From the NCBI GenBank assembly GCA_039029275.1, contig JBCCGL010000009.1, forward strand, positions 1 to 64,000: 64,000 bases of DNA, written 5' to 3'. Positions 25,781-34,586 of this stretch are shown here, piece by piece. Every line of letters starts with the position of its first letter. Within the stretch, counting starts at the first letter, position 1. The position numbers and the translations under genes were made by a program. Source of the stretch: JBCCGL01 sp039029275. GTDB lineage: Bacteria > Pseudomonadota > Gammaproteobacteria > JBCCGL01. The notes beneath the pieces were generated by a model. The model was not told the DNA's origin. It did not search any database and saw only the letters and a list, made by a program, of their open reading frames with translations.

Positions 25781-26455
25781 ATGCGAGCAATGATTTTGGC
25801 GGCAGGGCGCGGTGAACGATTGCGACCTTTGACCGATCAAGTACCCAAACCTCTGCTTTATGTTGGACGACGACGGTTGCTTGATTATCAAATTTTCGCT
25901 CTTAAAAGAGCGGGTGTTAGCGAAATTGTGGTCAACGTTTGCTGGTTGGGTGAGCGTATCATCGACACGCTCGCAGGCGGTGCGCACTACGGTATTCCGA
26001 TAAAAATCAGCGACGAGCGCGACGCGATTTTAGGCACGGCCGGTGGAATAAAAAATGCGCTCCCGCTGCTCGGCGAAGAGCCTTTTATCGTGTGCAATGC
26101 GGATGTGTTGACTGACTTCGATTACACGGATCTTGCACTTGATAAAAATTGTCTGGCGAAGTTGGTTTTGGTGAACAATCCCTCGCACAATCCGGCGGGT
26201 GATTTTGCGCTCGAAGACGGTTTGATCACGCAATCGGAAAATGAGCGCCTGACGTTTAGCGGTATTGGTATTTACTCTCCCGAATTGTTTCATTCGATAG
26301 AAAACTCCCCCGCTCAACTTGCTCCGGTGCTGCGCAAATTAGCTGCGCAGAATCAATTAGCAGGCGAACATTTTAATGGGCTTTGGCTCGATGTCGGCAC
26401 ACCCGAGCGACTCGAGGCTGCACGTCAAATAGCCACGCAACGCGAACTTTCTTGA
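25781..26455 (+). CDS. murU: N-acetylmuramate alpha-1-phosphate uridylyltransferase (MurU-like)
   Basis: 224 residues. The start MRAMILAAGRGERLRPLTDQVPKPLL is the nucleotide-binding signature of sugar-phosphate nucleotidyltransferases. Length, the short DERDAILGTAGGIKNAL segment and the CNADVLTDFD metal site match MurU, which makes UDP-MurNAc in the peptidoglycan recycling route that bypasses de novo synthesis. Its usual partner kinase amgK, adjacent in Pseudomonas, is not next to it here. A mannose- or glucose-phosphate nucleotidyltransferase is the alternative. Confidence 0.8.
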   Translation: MRAMILAAGRGERLRPLTDQVPKPLLYVGRRRLLDYQIFALKRAGVSEIVVNVCWLGERIIDTLAGGAHYGIPIKISDERDAILGTAGGIKNALPLLGEEPFIVCNADVLTDFDYTDLALDKNCLAKLVLVNNPSHNPAGDFALEDGLITQSENERLTFSGIGIYSPELFHSIENSPAQLAPVLRKLAAQNQLAGEHFNGLWLDVGTPERLEAARQIATQRELS

Positions 26456-26543
26456 CGTTTTTTCTAGTCGCGAACGGCGTTGGGATTGTGCGGTTTTTAT
26501 TGTGATTTGGCCAAATTCACAAGACTCTGCAAAAAGCGAATGT

Positions 26544-26564
26544 CCCGATTTTCTCGGGTTTTTT
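26544..26564 (+). terminator. Terminator after murU
   Basis: CCCGA-TTTTC-TCGGG followed by six T, about 90 bases downstream of the murU stop codon and before the cold-shock gene. Confidence 0.5.
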
Positions 26565-26661
26565 GATGCTTTACGCGAATAATTGGTGTTTAATAGCCTT
26601 GCGTGCTCGAAAAGTTGGGCACCGGGAAAAGCACAATCGAGGAGTTTAGAGGCTAAGTAAC

Positions 26662-26874
26662 ATGGCAGAGCGTGAAACCGGAACCGTTAAGTGGTTCGAT
26701 AACTCTAAAGGTTATGGGTTTATTCAGCGCGCCGCCGGAGAAGATGTTTTTGTTCACTTTCGTGCAATTCAGGGTGAGGGTTACCGCACTTTAAATGAAG
26801 GCCAGAAAGTGGAGTTCTCCGTGGTGCAAGGTCAAAAGGGCCTGCAAGCTGAAGAAGTATCAGCGGTTGAATAA
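26662..26874 (+). CDS. Cold-shock domain protein (CspA family)
   Basis: 70 residues, a single cold-shock domain. The RNA-binding motifs KGYGFIQ (RNP1) and VFVHFRAI (RNP2) are intact, as is the GTVKWFDNSKG start. It binds single-stranded RNA/DNA and melts structure in mRNAs. Like other csp genes it appears to have a fairly long leader, as about 200 bases separate it from murU, and it has its own terminator. Which of the several csp paralogues it is cannot be told. Confidence 0.96.
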   Translation: MAERETGTVKWFDNSKGYGFIQRAAGEDVFVHFRAIQGEGYRTLNEGQKVEFSVVQGQKGLQAEEVSAVE

Positions 26875-26909
26875 TTTCCAAACTAACTAACGATTAAAGT
26901 GGTATGTCG

Positions 26910-26937
26910 GCGTGGAGTAAAACCCACGCTTTTTTTT
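26910..26937 (+). terminator. Terminator of the cold-shock gene
   Basis: GCGTGG / CCACGC stem followed by a run of eight T, 35 bases after the stop codon. Confidence 0.8.
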
Positions 26938-27047
26938 GTCTTGAATTTCGTCTGTGCACACTCAGGGTGAGGCCGCGCTGGAAATCGTAGACAAACATAA
27001 ATAGCCCAGCTATCGTTCACGCCCGATTCTTTCATGAGACGCTTTAC

Positions 27048-28223
27048 GTGAGTGCAATTATCATCGTGGGCAGCGGTCTTGCTGGTTATACTCTGGCCAA
27101 AGAACTGCGTAAAACTGATAAAGAAACACCCATAACAATCATCACCCGGGACGACGGCCGTTTTTATTCCAAGCCGATGTTGTCAAACGGGTTAAGTAAA
27201 AATAAAACGGCGGATCAACTCGCTACCCAGACGGCCGAACAAATGGCCGAGTCGCAACAGCTTACCGTGCTGACTGATACAGAGGTTGCATCGATCAACG
27301 TCAACGATCAATCTGTTTCAGTTGACGGTCGCACGGGCTCGCAAACTATCGAATATTCACACCTTGTTTTAGCACTTGGCGCAAGTCAGATTCGACTGCC
27401 AATCGAAGGCGATGGCGTTGATTCGATTCTTACCGTAAACGACTTGGCCGACTACGCTGTTTTTCGTGATCGGCTCGAATCGGCGCAACGCGTGGCACTG
27501 ATCGGCCCGGGCTTGATTGGATGTGAATTTGCCAACGATCTAGTCAGCATTGGCAAGAAGGTGACGGTTATCGGGCCGGATAAGTGGCCGCTTGAACGCT
27601 TGATGCCGCAAATGGCAGGCGAGGCGCTAAAAGGGGTGCTCTCGGGTCAGGGTGTGTCGTGGATTTTGGGCAATGTTGTCAAGCGCGTTGATTCGGTGAG
27701 CGGCGGATTTCAACTCACGCTGGACAATGGTGACACACTAGAGGCTGATCTGGTGCTCTCAGCCGCCGGACTTGTTTCCAATACAGCCTTGGCGGCGGAT
27801 GCCGGGCTTGCAATAAATCGTGGCGTTGTGGTTGATCAATACCTGCGCACAAGTCATAACAACGTTTATGCGCTTGGCGACTGCGCAGAAATCTGCGGTC
27901 TGGTGATGCCCTACGTAATGCCGATCATGATCGGCGCAAAAGCGCTCGCGAAAACCCTGGGCGGTGAAGCAACCAAAGCAAACTTTCCGGCAATGCCGGT
28001 TGCTGTGAAAACGCCCTCGCATCCGATTGTGGTGTCCCCACCGGCTGACTTCGGCGCAGGCGACTGGGACAGCGAAGCTGCCGAAGGCGATCCACAAAAC
28101 GGTGTTAAAAGCCGCTTTGTGGATGCGGAAGGCACATTACTCGGGTTTACCCTCACAGGCTCCACCGTCATAGAAAAAATGGTATTGCAACGCGAATTAC
28201 CCGCAGTATTACCAGACGAATAG
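27048..28223 (+). CDS. FAD-dependent NAD(P)H oxidoreductase, rubredoxin-reductase-like
   Basis: 391 residues with a GTG start; an upstream ATG at 27034 runs into a stop after five codons. The FAD-binding VGSGLAGYTLAKEL at the N-terminus, the NAD-binding ALIGPGLIGCEFANDL (~150-165) and the VYALGDCAEI FAD motif (~270) define a two-dinucleotide-domain reductase. FYSKPMLSNGLSK and the overall length match rubredoxin-NAD+ reductases (RubB/AlkT). These pass electrons to rubredoxin for alkane hydroxylases or for oxidative-stress enzymes. No rubredoxin gene is adjacent, so the electron acceptor is open. A Nudix gene follows after 3 bases. Confidence 0.82.
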   Translation: MSAIIIVGSGLAGYTLAKELRKTDKETPITIITRDDGRFYSKPMLSNGLSKNKTADQLATQTAEQMAESQQLTVLTDTEVASINVNDQSVSVDGRTGSQTIEYSHLVLALGASQIRLPIEGDGVDSILTVNDLADYAVFRDRLESAQRVALIGPGLIGCEFANDLVSIGKKVTVIGPDKWPLERLMPQMAGEALKGVLSGQGVSWILGNVVKRVDSVSGGFQLTLDNGDTLEADLVLSAAGLVSNTALAADAGLAINRGVVVDQYLRTSHNNVYALGDCAEICGLVMPYVMPIMIGAKALAKTLGGEATKANFPAMPVAVKTPSHPIVVSPPADFGAGDWDSEAAEGDPQNGVKSRFVDAEGTLLGFTLTGSTVIEKMVLQRELPAVLPDE

Positions 28224-28226
28224 ATC

Positions 28227-28790
28227 GTGAAATACTGCAGCGATTGTGGCGGAGACATTGAGTTCCGCATCCCCGATGGCGACAATCGCGAGCGCGCGGT
28301 GTGTACCCGCTGCGCGATGATTCACTATTCAAACCCAAAAAACGTGTGTGGGTGCATTCTCGAATGGCAGGGCAAAATTCTGCTGTGCAAACGCGCGATC
28401 GAACCACGTTACGGGTACTGGACTGTACCGGCGGGGTTCATGGAAAACGGCGAAACCACGCACGCTGGCGCGGCGCGCGAAGCATTCGAAGAAGCGGAGG
28501 CACACTGCGACGATTTGCAACTCTTTGCGCTGTACAGCTTGCCGCGCATCAGTCAGGTCTACGTCATGTATCGCGGCACCCTGCGTGACGGCTTTTGCGC
28601 ACCGGGAATCGAATCGCTGGACGTCGGCTTGTACGAGGAAGACGAAATTCCTTGGGATGTCCTCGCATTTCCCGTTGTAATTGAGTCGCTGCAGCGATAC
28701 TTTGAAGATCGAAAAAACGGACAGTTCAACGTCCACTGTGCCGATATACACAGTCGCCCGGGGCACAAGATTGAGATTGTTCGGCAGTAG
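28227..28790 (+). CDS. Nudix hydrolase with N-terminal zinc ribbon
   Basis: 187 residues, GTG start 3 bases after the previous stop codon, hence probably co-translated. A four-cysteine zinc ribbon (CSDCGG ... CTRCAMIHY) is followed by the Nudix box GFMENGETTHAGAAREAFEEAEA (residues ~70-92). The catalytic Glu pair is present; the glycine of the classical box is replaced by Glu, as is common in this subgroup. It should hydrolyse a nucleoside diphosphate linked to another moiety, and NADH or ADP-ribose types are plausible. The operon with a pyridine-nucleotide reductase makes a dinucleotide substrate attractive but unproven. Confidence 0.85.
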   Translation: MKYCSDCGGDIEFRIPDGDNRERAVCTRCAMIHYSNPKNVCGCILEWQGKILLCKRAIEPRYGYWTVPAGFMENGETTHAGAAREAFEEAEAHCDDLQLFALYSLPRISQVYVMYRGTLRDGFCAPGIESLDVGLYEEDEIPWDVLAFPVVIESLQRYFEDRKNGQFNVHCADIHSRPGHKIEIVRQ

Positions 28791-28921
28791 TAAACAATAT
28801 CCAGATACGGCGCGACTTTTACTTTGCGGCAGGTATGCGTTCCGATTTAGTAACTACTTCCCGTCATCCTGCGACTTGATCGCCGAATCCGGAGACCGAC
28901 GACGGTTTTAGTAAGGTGGCT

Positions 28922-29752
28922 TTAAGCCCTGGCCACCGGCCTTTCGGGATCGGCAATCCACTCACTCCAGGAGCCGGCGTAAAGCTTGGGTGTACCCAAA
29001 CCGGCTTGCATCATTGCGAGCACGTTGTGGGCGGCGGTGACGCCCGATCCACAGTAGCAGACAACGCCATCGATCGGCTTGTCGCTGATCGTTCGTCGAA
29101 ATTGAGCTTCGAGTTGTTCATTTGGTTTGAAGCGTCCATCTTCGGTCAAATTTTGCGTAAACGGGTGATTGAGAGCGCCGGGAATATGCCCGGCAACGGG
29201 GTCAATGGGTTCGGCGTCGCCGCGATAGCGCGCGGGTTCTCGTGCGTCGAGTAACACCCATCCGCTGTTATTGATCACTTCGTCGGCGCCAACCGCTTCC
29301 AGCAATGGCTCACGCACCGTAACGCGGCCGGTTTCGATATTGGGTGCATCAGTTTCCAGTGGCATGCCTTCAACCTTCCACGCATTGATGCCACCATCGA
29401 TAACCGCCACAGCTTCATGCCCCATCCAGCGCAACAGCCACCACAGTCGTGCAGCGAAGGCCCCGCCGTTATCGTCGTAGGTGAAGACCTGCGTGCGGTT
29501 GTTGACGCCCCAGGTGCGCAAGGTTTTGGCAAAAGTGTCCCGGTTCGGCAGCGGATGGCGCCCGGATCGGCCAAAAACAATATCACCTGCCAAATCGTTA
29601 TCAAGGTGGGCGTAAACGGCTCCCGGAAGATGACCCTGTGCGTATTGGCCAGCGCCATGATCGGGGTCGAACAGCGAGAATCGGCAATCCACTATGCAGC
29701 AGTCGGAGCCGGCGCTTTGAACATCATTCACTGAAGCAAGCGTTTCGAACAT
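28922..29752 (-). CDS. sseA: 3-mercaptopyruvate sulfurtransferase
   Basis: 276 residues, two rhodanese domains. The C-terminal one carries the active loop CGSGVTA with Cys234, the form typical of mercaptopyruvate sulfurtransferase rather than thiosulfate:cyanide rhodanese (CRKGV). The N-terminal domain has CRFSLFDPDHGAGQYAQGHLPGA and a TYDDNGG where a Cys would be in an active domain, so it is structural. It moves sulfane sulfur from 3-mercaptopyruvate to thiol or cyanide acceptors. It lies downstream of fadD on the same strand with a 142-base gap. Confidence 0.92.
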   Translation of the reverse strand: MFETLASVNDVQSAGSDCCIVDCRFSLFDPDHGAGQYAQGHLPGAVYAHLDNDLAGDIVFGRSGRHPLPNRDTFAKTLRTWGVNNRTQVFTYDDNGGAFAARLWWLLRWMGHEAVAVIDGGINAWKVEGMPLETDAPNIETGRVTVREPLLEAVGADEVINNSGWVLLDAREPARYRGDAEPIDPVAGHIPGALNHPFTQNLTEDGRFKPNEQLEAQFRRTISDKPIDGVVCYCGSGVTAAHNVLAMMQAGLGTPKLYAGSWSEWIADPERPVARA

Positions 29753-29894
29753 AAATTGTGCGAAGTTGGGAGCGCTGCGTATTGTGCGTCTACTGGCAGC
29801 GTGGTCAAGCGTTTTCTTTGTCCAAGACCACAGAATGCGGTCTTGTTCGCCGAAATTAACTCGTCTGATGGGGCCTTATGAGCCCCGGGCTGGT

Positions 29895-31562
29895 TTAATC
29901 GCCCTGTTCGCGCAGTTCGCGACGCAGGATTTTGCCGACGTTGGTTTTCGGCAACTCGTCCATAAATGCGATGATTTTCGGGCGCTTGTAGCCGGTGAGA
30001 TTCTCTTTGCAGTGTGCGTGCAGATCGTCTTCGGTCAGCGCAGGGTCTTTTTTGACTACCACAATTTTGACCACCTCGCCGGAGTGCTCGTCGGGCGACG
30101 CAATTGCAGCGACTTCCAGTACGCCTTCGTGCAGGGCGACGACGTCTTCAACTTCATTCGGATACACGTTAAAGCCGGAAACCAGAATCATGTCTTTGAG
30201 ACGATCAACGATGTAGAGGTAGCCTTGCTCGTCCATGCGCGCGACGTCGCCGGTTTTAAACCAACCCTCGGCATCGATGGATTCCGCTGTGGCCTCCGGT
30301 CGTTGCCAGTAGCCTGCCATCACTTGCGGACCGCGAATGCACAGCTCGCCTTCTTCGCCGACGGGTAAGTCATTACCTTCAGCATCGCGAATCGCACACT
30401 CGGTAGACGGGATCGGCAAACCGATCGAACCCATCCACTCCTGCCCTTCGAGGATATTGATTACGGCGGCGGGTGAGGTCTCGGTGAGCCCGTATGCTTC
30501 CGCCAGATCGGTGTTGGTGACTTGTTTCCAACGTTCGGCGACGGTGCGCTGAACCGCCATACCGCCGCCAAACCCCAGCTTGAATTGGCTGAAATCCATG
30601 GCGCAGAAATCTTCGTTGTTCAGAAGTGCGTTGAACAGGGTGTTGACACCGGTCATGACGGTGAAAGGCGTTTTTTGCAGTGTTTTTACAAAAAGCGGAA
30701 TGTCGCGCGGATTTGTAATCAGCAGATTGTTCGCGCCGAGGCTCATAAAGGTCAGCACGTTCGCGGTGAGTGCAAAGATGTGGTACATCGGCAGCGCCGT
30801 GACGATTGTTTCTTCGCCACGGACAATTTTCTCGCTCGGCAGCCACGCGTCTACCTGGGCCAGATTTGACAGCATGTTGCGATGTAACAACATTGCGCCC
30901 TTCGCCACCCCGGTAGTCCCGCCGGTGTATTGAAGAAATGCAATATCGTCGTGGTTGAGTTCAGGGCGGTTAAGCGTCATGCGCTTGCCATCCGTGATGA
31001 CCTGGTTGAGTGAAATCGCGCCGGGCAGATTGAAGGCTGGCACCATTTTCTTCACGTACTTGACCACCGCATTCACAATCAGCCCTTTAAGCGGTGATAA
31101 TTGGTCGCCCAGGCGCGTAGTGATGACGGTTTTGATCTCGGTATCAGCGATCACTTCTTCCAGAACGTGGCAAAAGTTTTCGATGATCACGATCGCCGTT
31201 GCTCCCGAATCCTGTAACTGGTGGCGCAGTTCGCGCGGCGTATAAAGCGGGTTGGTGTTGACAATAGTCAGACCCGCACTCATCGCGCCGAACAGCACCA
31301 TCGGGTACTGCAGGCAGTTGGGCATCATGATGGCGATGCGATCGCCTTTGTCGAGGCCAGCATTCTGTAACCACGCGCCGATATCCCTGACGTTTGCGGC
31401 CAGATCCTTATAGGTAATTTGCTCGCCCATATTGATAAAGGCCGGCTTGTCGTTAAATTCGCCGACAGCTTCATCGTACATATCCAGCAGTGACGACCGC
31501 GCGCTGATATCGATGGTTTCCGGAGTGCCGGGCGGGTACGTTTTAAGCCATGGTTTGTTCAT
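29895..31562 (-). CDS. fadD: Long-chain fatty acid-CoA ligase
   Basis: 555 residues. Activates fatty acids to acyl-CoA with ATP. The AMP-binding signature YTGGTTGVAKGAML, the YGLTETSP motif, and the FACS signature around GWFKTGDVARMDEQGY and DRLKDMILVSGFNVYPNEVED are all clear. The C-terminal lysine motif LPKTNVGKILRREL is present. Length and the first residues (MNKPWLKTYPPGTP) agree with FadD of gammaproteobacteria (E. coli 561 residues). It is divergent from the alpha/beta hydrolase gene; no clear FadR operator was found in the gap. Confidence 0.95.
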   Translation of the reverse strand: MNKPWLKTYPPGTPETIDISARSSLLDMYDEAVGEFNDKPAFINMGEQITYKDLAANVRDIGAWLQNAGLDKGDRIAIMMPNCLQYPMVLFGAMSAGLTIVNTNPLYTPRELRHQLQDSGATAIVIIENFCHVLEEVIADTEIKTVITTRLGDQLSPLKGLIVNAVVKYVKKMVPAFNLPGAISLNQVITDGKRMTLNRPELNHDDIAFLQYTGGTTGVAKGAMLLHRNMLSNLAQVDAWLPSEKIVRGEETIVTALPMYHIFALTANVLTFMSLGANNLLITNPRDIPLFVKTLQKTPFTVMTGVNTLFNALLNNEDFCAMDFSQFKLGFGGGMAVQRTVAERWKQVTNTDLAEAYGLTETSPAAVINILEGQEWMGSIGLPIPSTECAIRDAEGNDLPVGEEGELCIRGPQVMAGYWQRPEATAESIDAEGWFKTGDVARMDEQGYLYIVDRLKDMILVSGFNVYPNEVEDVVALHEGVLEVAAIASPDEHSGEVVKIVVVKKDPALTEDDLHAHCKENLTGYKRPKIIAFMDELPKTNVGKILRRELREQGD

Positions 31563-31746
31563 TGTGACCTCTGCTTTTGGCCGCGCGTGTATTGAGCACG
31601 GGTAGTTTTAGTTGGTAACTGGGCATCGAATCTAGAATGCCGAAATAAAACGATTGGCGCAAATTACTAATGCAAAATCAGCTTGATGCAACACCTGATA
31701 ATCCGCACACTTGCTGCGTTTTGATTTCGTGCAAGAGAACAAAAAC

Positions 31747-32592
31747 GTGCAGCGAACAATCAGCTTTGACTCGCATGACGGACTCCATCTGGCCGCGCAT
31801 CAATGGGGTGAGCCGCGTGCGCATCCTGTCTTATTGCTACACGGCGGCGGGCAAACACGCCACGCCTGGGGCGGCACCGCAAAAGTCCTGGCCGAGCAAG
31901 GGTTGCGCGCAATCGCATTGGATATGCGTGGCCACGGCGACAGCGACTGGCACCCGCAGGGCCAGTACCAGATTGAGAACTTCGTTGCCGACCTCATCGC
32001 CGTTTGCGATCAGATCGGCAAGCCGCCGGCGCTGGTCGGCGCCTCGCTGGGCGGCATCGTAGCGCTGCTCGCGTGCTGGCAAAAAGGCGCGGATATCTTT
32101 TCCAGCCTGACGCTCGTCGACGTCACGCCGAGGCTGGAGTCGTCCGGTGTTGAGCGCGTCCTCAGCTTTATGCACGCGCATCTTGACGGTTTCGCGAGCA
32201 TAGAGGCGGCTGCGAAAGCGATCGCCGATTACGTACCCGAGCGCAAGGCCACAGGCAATACGTCCGGCTTGACCAAAAACCTGCGCCAACGTGACGATGG
32301 TCGCTATTACTGGCACTGGGATCCGCGCTTTCTCGATCATATCGGGCATATGCGCGAGTCTGATATCGAGCACATGCAAGGGGCAGCGCGCGCGGTGTCA
32401 ATCCCCGCCCTGATCGTGCGCGGGCGTATGAGCGATGTGGTCAGCGAAGAGACGGTTCAGGAGTTTCTACACTTGGTCCCGCACGCAGAGTACGCAGATG
32501 TCAGTGGTGCGGGTCACATGGTGGCAGGAGATCGCAACGATGCGTTTACCGAAGCAGTGTGCGATTTTTTAAACAGGTATCCGGTCAGTTAG
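31747..32592 (+). CDS. Alpha/beta hydrolase
   Basis: 281 residues from the GTG at 31747; GTG at 31729 and TTG at 31711 are in-frame alternatives. The HGGGQTRHAW oxyanion-hole region, ALDMRGHGDSDW, the nucleophile elbow VGASLGG and the final DVSGAGHMVAGDRND carrying the catalytic His show an intact hydrolase fold. No signal peptide, so cytoplasmic. Closest in style to epoxide-hydrolase/haloperoxidase-like esterases. Divergent from fadD, which may point to lipid esters, but the substrate is not known. Confidence 0.85.
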   Translation: MQRTISFDSHDGLHLAAHQWGEPRAHPVLLLHGGGQTRHAWGGTAKVLAEQGLRAIALDMRGHGDSDWHPQGQYQIENFVADLIAVCDQIGKPPALVGASLGGIVALLACWQKGADIFSSLTLVDVTPRLESSGVERVLSFMHAHLDGFASIEAAAKAIADYVPERKATGNTSGLTKNLRQRDDGRYYWHWDPRFLDHIGHMRESDIEHMQGAARAVSIPALIVRGRMSDVVSEETVQEFLHLVPHAEYADVSGAGHMVAGDRNDAFTEAVCDFLNRYPVS

Positions 32593-32635
32593 AAAGCAGA
32601 CGCCGGATTTTTCCGAACTTATCGATGATCGTAAA

Positions 32636-32661
32636 AGTGCGCCCTGTAGCGGGAGCGCACT
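32636..32661. terminator. Hairpin between convergent genes
   Basis: AGTGCGC and GCGCACT form a stem, with CC/GGG pairing inside, in the 110-base gap between the hydrolase and the ParA-like gene, which converge. T-tracts are short, so a bidirectional terminator is likely but not certain. Confidence 0.4.
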
Positions 32662-32702
32662 CTGTTTACCCGTCGCTCCGAAAATCAGCGTAAGTGGATT
32701 TT

Positions 32703-33341
32703 CTAGGCCTGGCTGCGCTTGCTCTTGATCCAGGTCACGATCGGCTTCCACTGCTCACGGTCGACCGCGCTGGCATACGGCGCAAGTTCGTGAACGCCAA
32801 TGCCGCGCTCGGCGCAACGCACATAGTTCATGCTGTCTCGCAGGTGGGTCAGCACCGGAACTTTGAGTTTTTTCAGGAAGGCTTCCAGCTCACCGTAGAT
32901 TTTGGTGTGTTCACGCACGCGGTTGGCGACAACCGCGAACTTCGCCTGCTTTTTGGATACCTTGGCGTTTTTTCGCAACTCGGCGACAAAATTGGCCGCC
33001 GCACGCATATCGATCGGTGATGGGAGCACCGGAACAATAAACGTTTCGGCGCGCCGGACCAGCGCGGTTAAGTCTTTGCCGTGCACGGCCGCGGGGGCAT
33101 CCATCACTACCACGTCAGTATTTCGGGCTGGGCGAGCCGCGCCGGATTTACTTGCGTCGATGCCCTTGATCAAGCCGCGACCGGCGCCGCGCGCCTCCAG
33201 CCACGCGAGAGCAGATTGCTGCGGGTCGAGGTCAGCGAGAACAACGTTGGCATTTTGGCTGGCGTAGTACGCGGCGAGATTGGTGGAAATTGTGCTTTTT
33301 CCGGATCCGCCCTTGGGGTTCAAAACCATAATTGTGCGCAT
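32703..33341 (-). CDS. Orphan ParA/MinD-family ATPase
   Basis: 212 residues from the ATG at 33341 with AGGAGAGA just upstream. The deviant Walker A box NPKGGSGKST (with the signature lysine), DLDPQQSALAW and VVVMDAPAA are the P-loop motifs of ParA/MinD positioning ATPases. There is no N-terminal DNA-binding extension and no parB or minC/minE homologue next to it, so it is a small orphan of the type that positions chemoreceptors, carboxysomes or other cargo on the nucleoid. What it positions here cannot be inferred from its neighbours. Confidence 0.85.
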   Translation of the reverse strand: MRTIMVLNPKGGSGKSTISTNLAAYYASQNANVVLADLDPQQSALAWLEARGAGRGLIKGIDASKSGAARPARNTDVVVMDAPAAVHGKDLTALVRRAETFIVPVLPSPIDMRAAANFVAELRKNAKVSKKQAKFAVVANRVREHTKIYGELEAFLKKLKVPVLTHLRDSMNYVRCAERGIGVHELAPYASAVDREQWKPIVTWIKSKRSQA

Positions 33342-33502
33342 GAACAATCTCTCCTATTCGGTTGACATCGAATTGCGATCTAAGCCAGCGCGTAATACTG
33401 ACGAATTTTGTCAATTAGCTCAATACATTAGCCAATGTTTCGCAATTGGCAAGTGCGATTTCGTCAACATTAAATCCAATCCTGTTCCGTGTTTCGGATT
33501 TT

Positions 33503-34471
33503 CTACTGTGGGTTGGCGCGGGCGTGAAAGATAAACCCGATAACGTTCATCAAGAGTTGCGCACCAAGGATGGAGGTTATTCCCGTCGGATCATAGGGTG
33601 GGGCCACTTCGACCAGGTCGATTCCAATGATATTGCCGTTGTTGCGTAACGCCACGGCCTGAATAATCTCCAGCACCTCGTAGTATTGGAAACCGCCGCA
33701 GCTGGGCGTGCCGGTACCCGGTGCAATTGACGGATCAAAACCATCGATATCGATCGTAATGTAGTAGGACTCGCGTTCGGGGATGCGGTCGAGTACTCCT
33801 TGCACGCCGAGGCGGCGCACGTCACGCACCGAGAGAATGTCTGAACCCGCTGCACGCGCCGCGTCGTAATCCGTGCGGTTGGAGGAGGACACATTGCGGA
33901 TGCCCATCTGCGTCATACCGACGATATGGTCCATTTCAGATGCGCGTCGCAAGGGGTTGCCGTGGCCGTAACGCACCCCGTGGCGCTCATCAACAAAGTC
34001 GAGGTGCGCATCGAAATGCAGAATGTGGATCGGACCTTTGTCTTTAAAGGCGTCGATAATCGGTGCGTGGACGGAATGATCACCGCCGATGCACACCGGC
34101 ATCGCACCCGAGTCCAGAATTTTTGCCACCGCCGCGCGGGTGTTGCGGTGACTCTTGGTCATGTCAGTGTGGACGATGTCGGCGTCACCTACATCCACAA
34201 TACGGCACTGCTCTGGCGACAAATAAAGCTTGTCGTCTTCAAAATCGTAGGCGCCGCCGTGGCCGAATGAAAACAATGTGGATGCCTCGCGCACGCCGCG
34301 CGGCCCGAAACGCGCGCCCGATCGCCACTGCGTGCCCATATCGTTCGGCACACCCAGGATCGCGACGTCCGCGTCGATATTGTCCCAATCGGTGCAAATC
34401 GGGGCTTTGGCAAATGTGCTGTGCCCGACAAACGGGAGATTCAGTCGGCCGGTTTCGTAGTTGTTTTCCAT
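33503..34471 (-). CDS. Agmatinase/guanidino-acid ureohydrolase
   Basis: 322 residues, arginase-like fold. The binuclear Mn2+ ligands are visible as GGDHSV, DAHLDFVDE and TIDIDGFDPSIAPGTGTP. Such enzymes release urea from agmatine (SpeB) or from guanidinobutyrate/guanidinopropionate. Sequence features alone do not settle the substrate; no arginine decarboxylase gene is nearby. It lies 115 bases downstream of a LysR-type regulator on the same strand, so it may be that regulator's target. Confidence 0.88.
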   Translation of the reverse strand: MENNYETGRLNLPFVGHSTFAKAPICTDWDNIDADVAILGVPNDMGTQWRSGARFGPRGVREASTLFSFGHGGAYDFEDDKLYLSPEQCRIVDVGDADIVHTDMTKSHRNTRAAVAKILDSGAMPVCIGGDHSVHAPIIDAFKDKGPIHILHFDAHLDFVDERHGVRYGHGNPLRRASEMDHIVGMTQMGIRNVSSSNRTDYDAARAAGSDILSVRDVRRLGVQGVLDRIPERESYYITIDIDGFDPSIAPGTGTPSCGGFQYYEVLEIIQAVALRNNGNIIGIDLVEVAPPYDPTGITSILGAQLLMNVIGFIFHARANPQ

Positions 34472-34586
34472 CAGGCGTTATCACTCTCGATTGATAGCGC
34501 TGGAGCTTACCCAAAAACGAGGAGTTGGAACACACGCAATACGCCGGCAATCGCAGAGCGCCAATGTACGAAAATTCAGTCCAGGC

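Noticed and set aside
26875..27047. Possible riboswitch before the rubredoxin-reductase-like gene.
   Set aside because: Only the terminator of the cold-shock gene is recognisable; no known riboswitch core was found.
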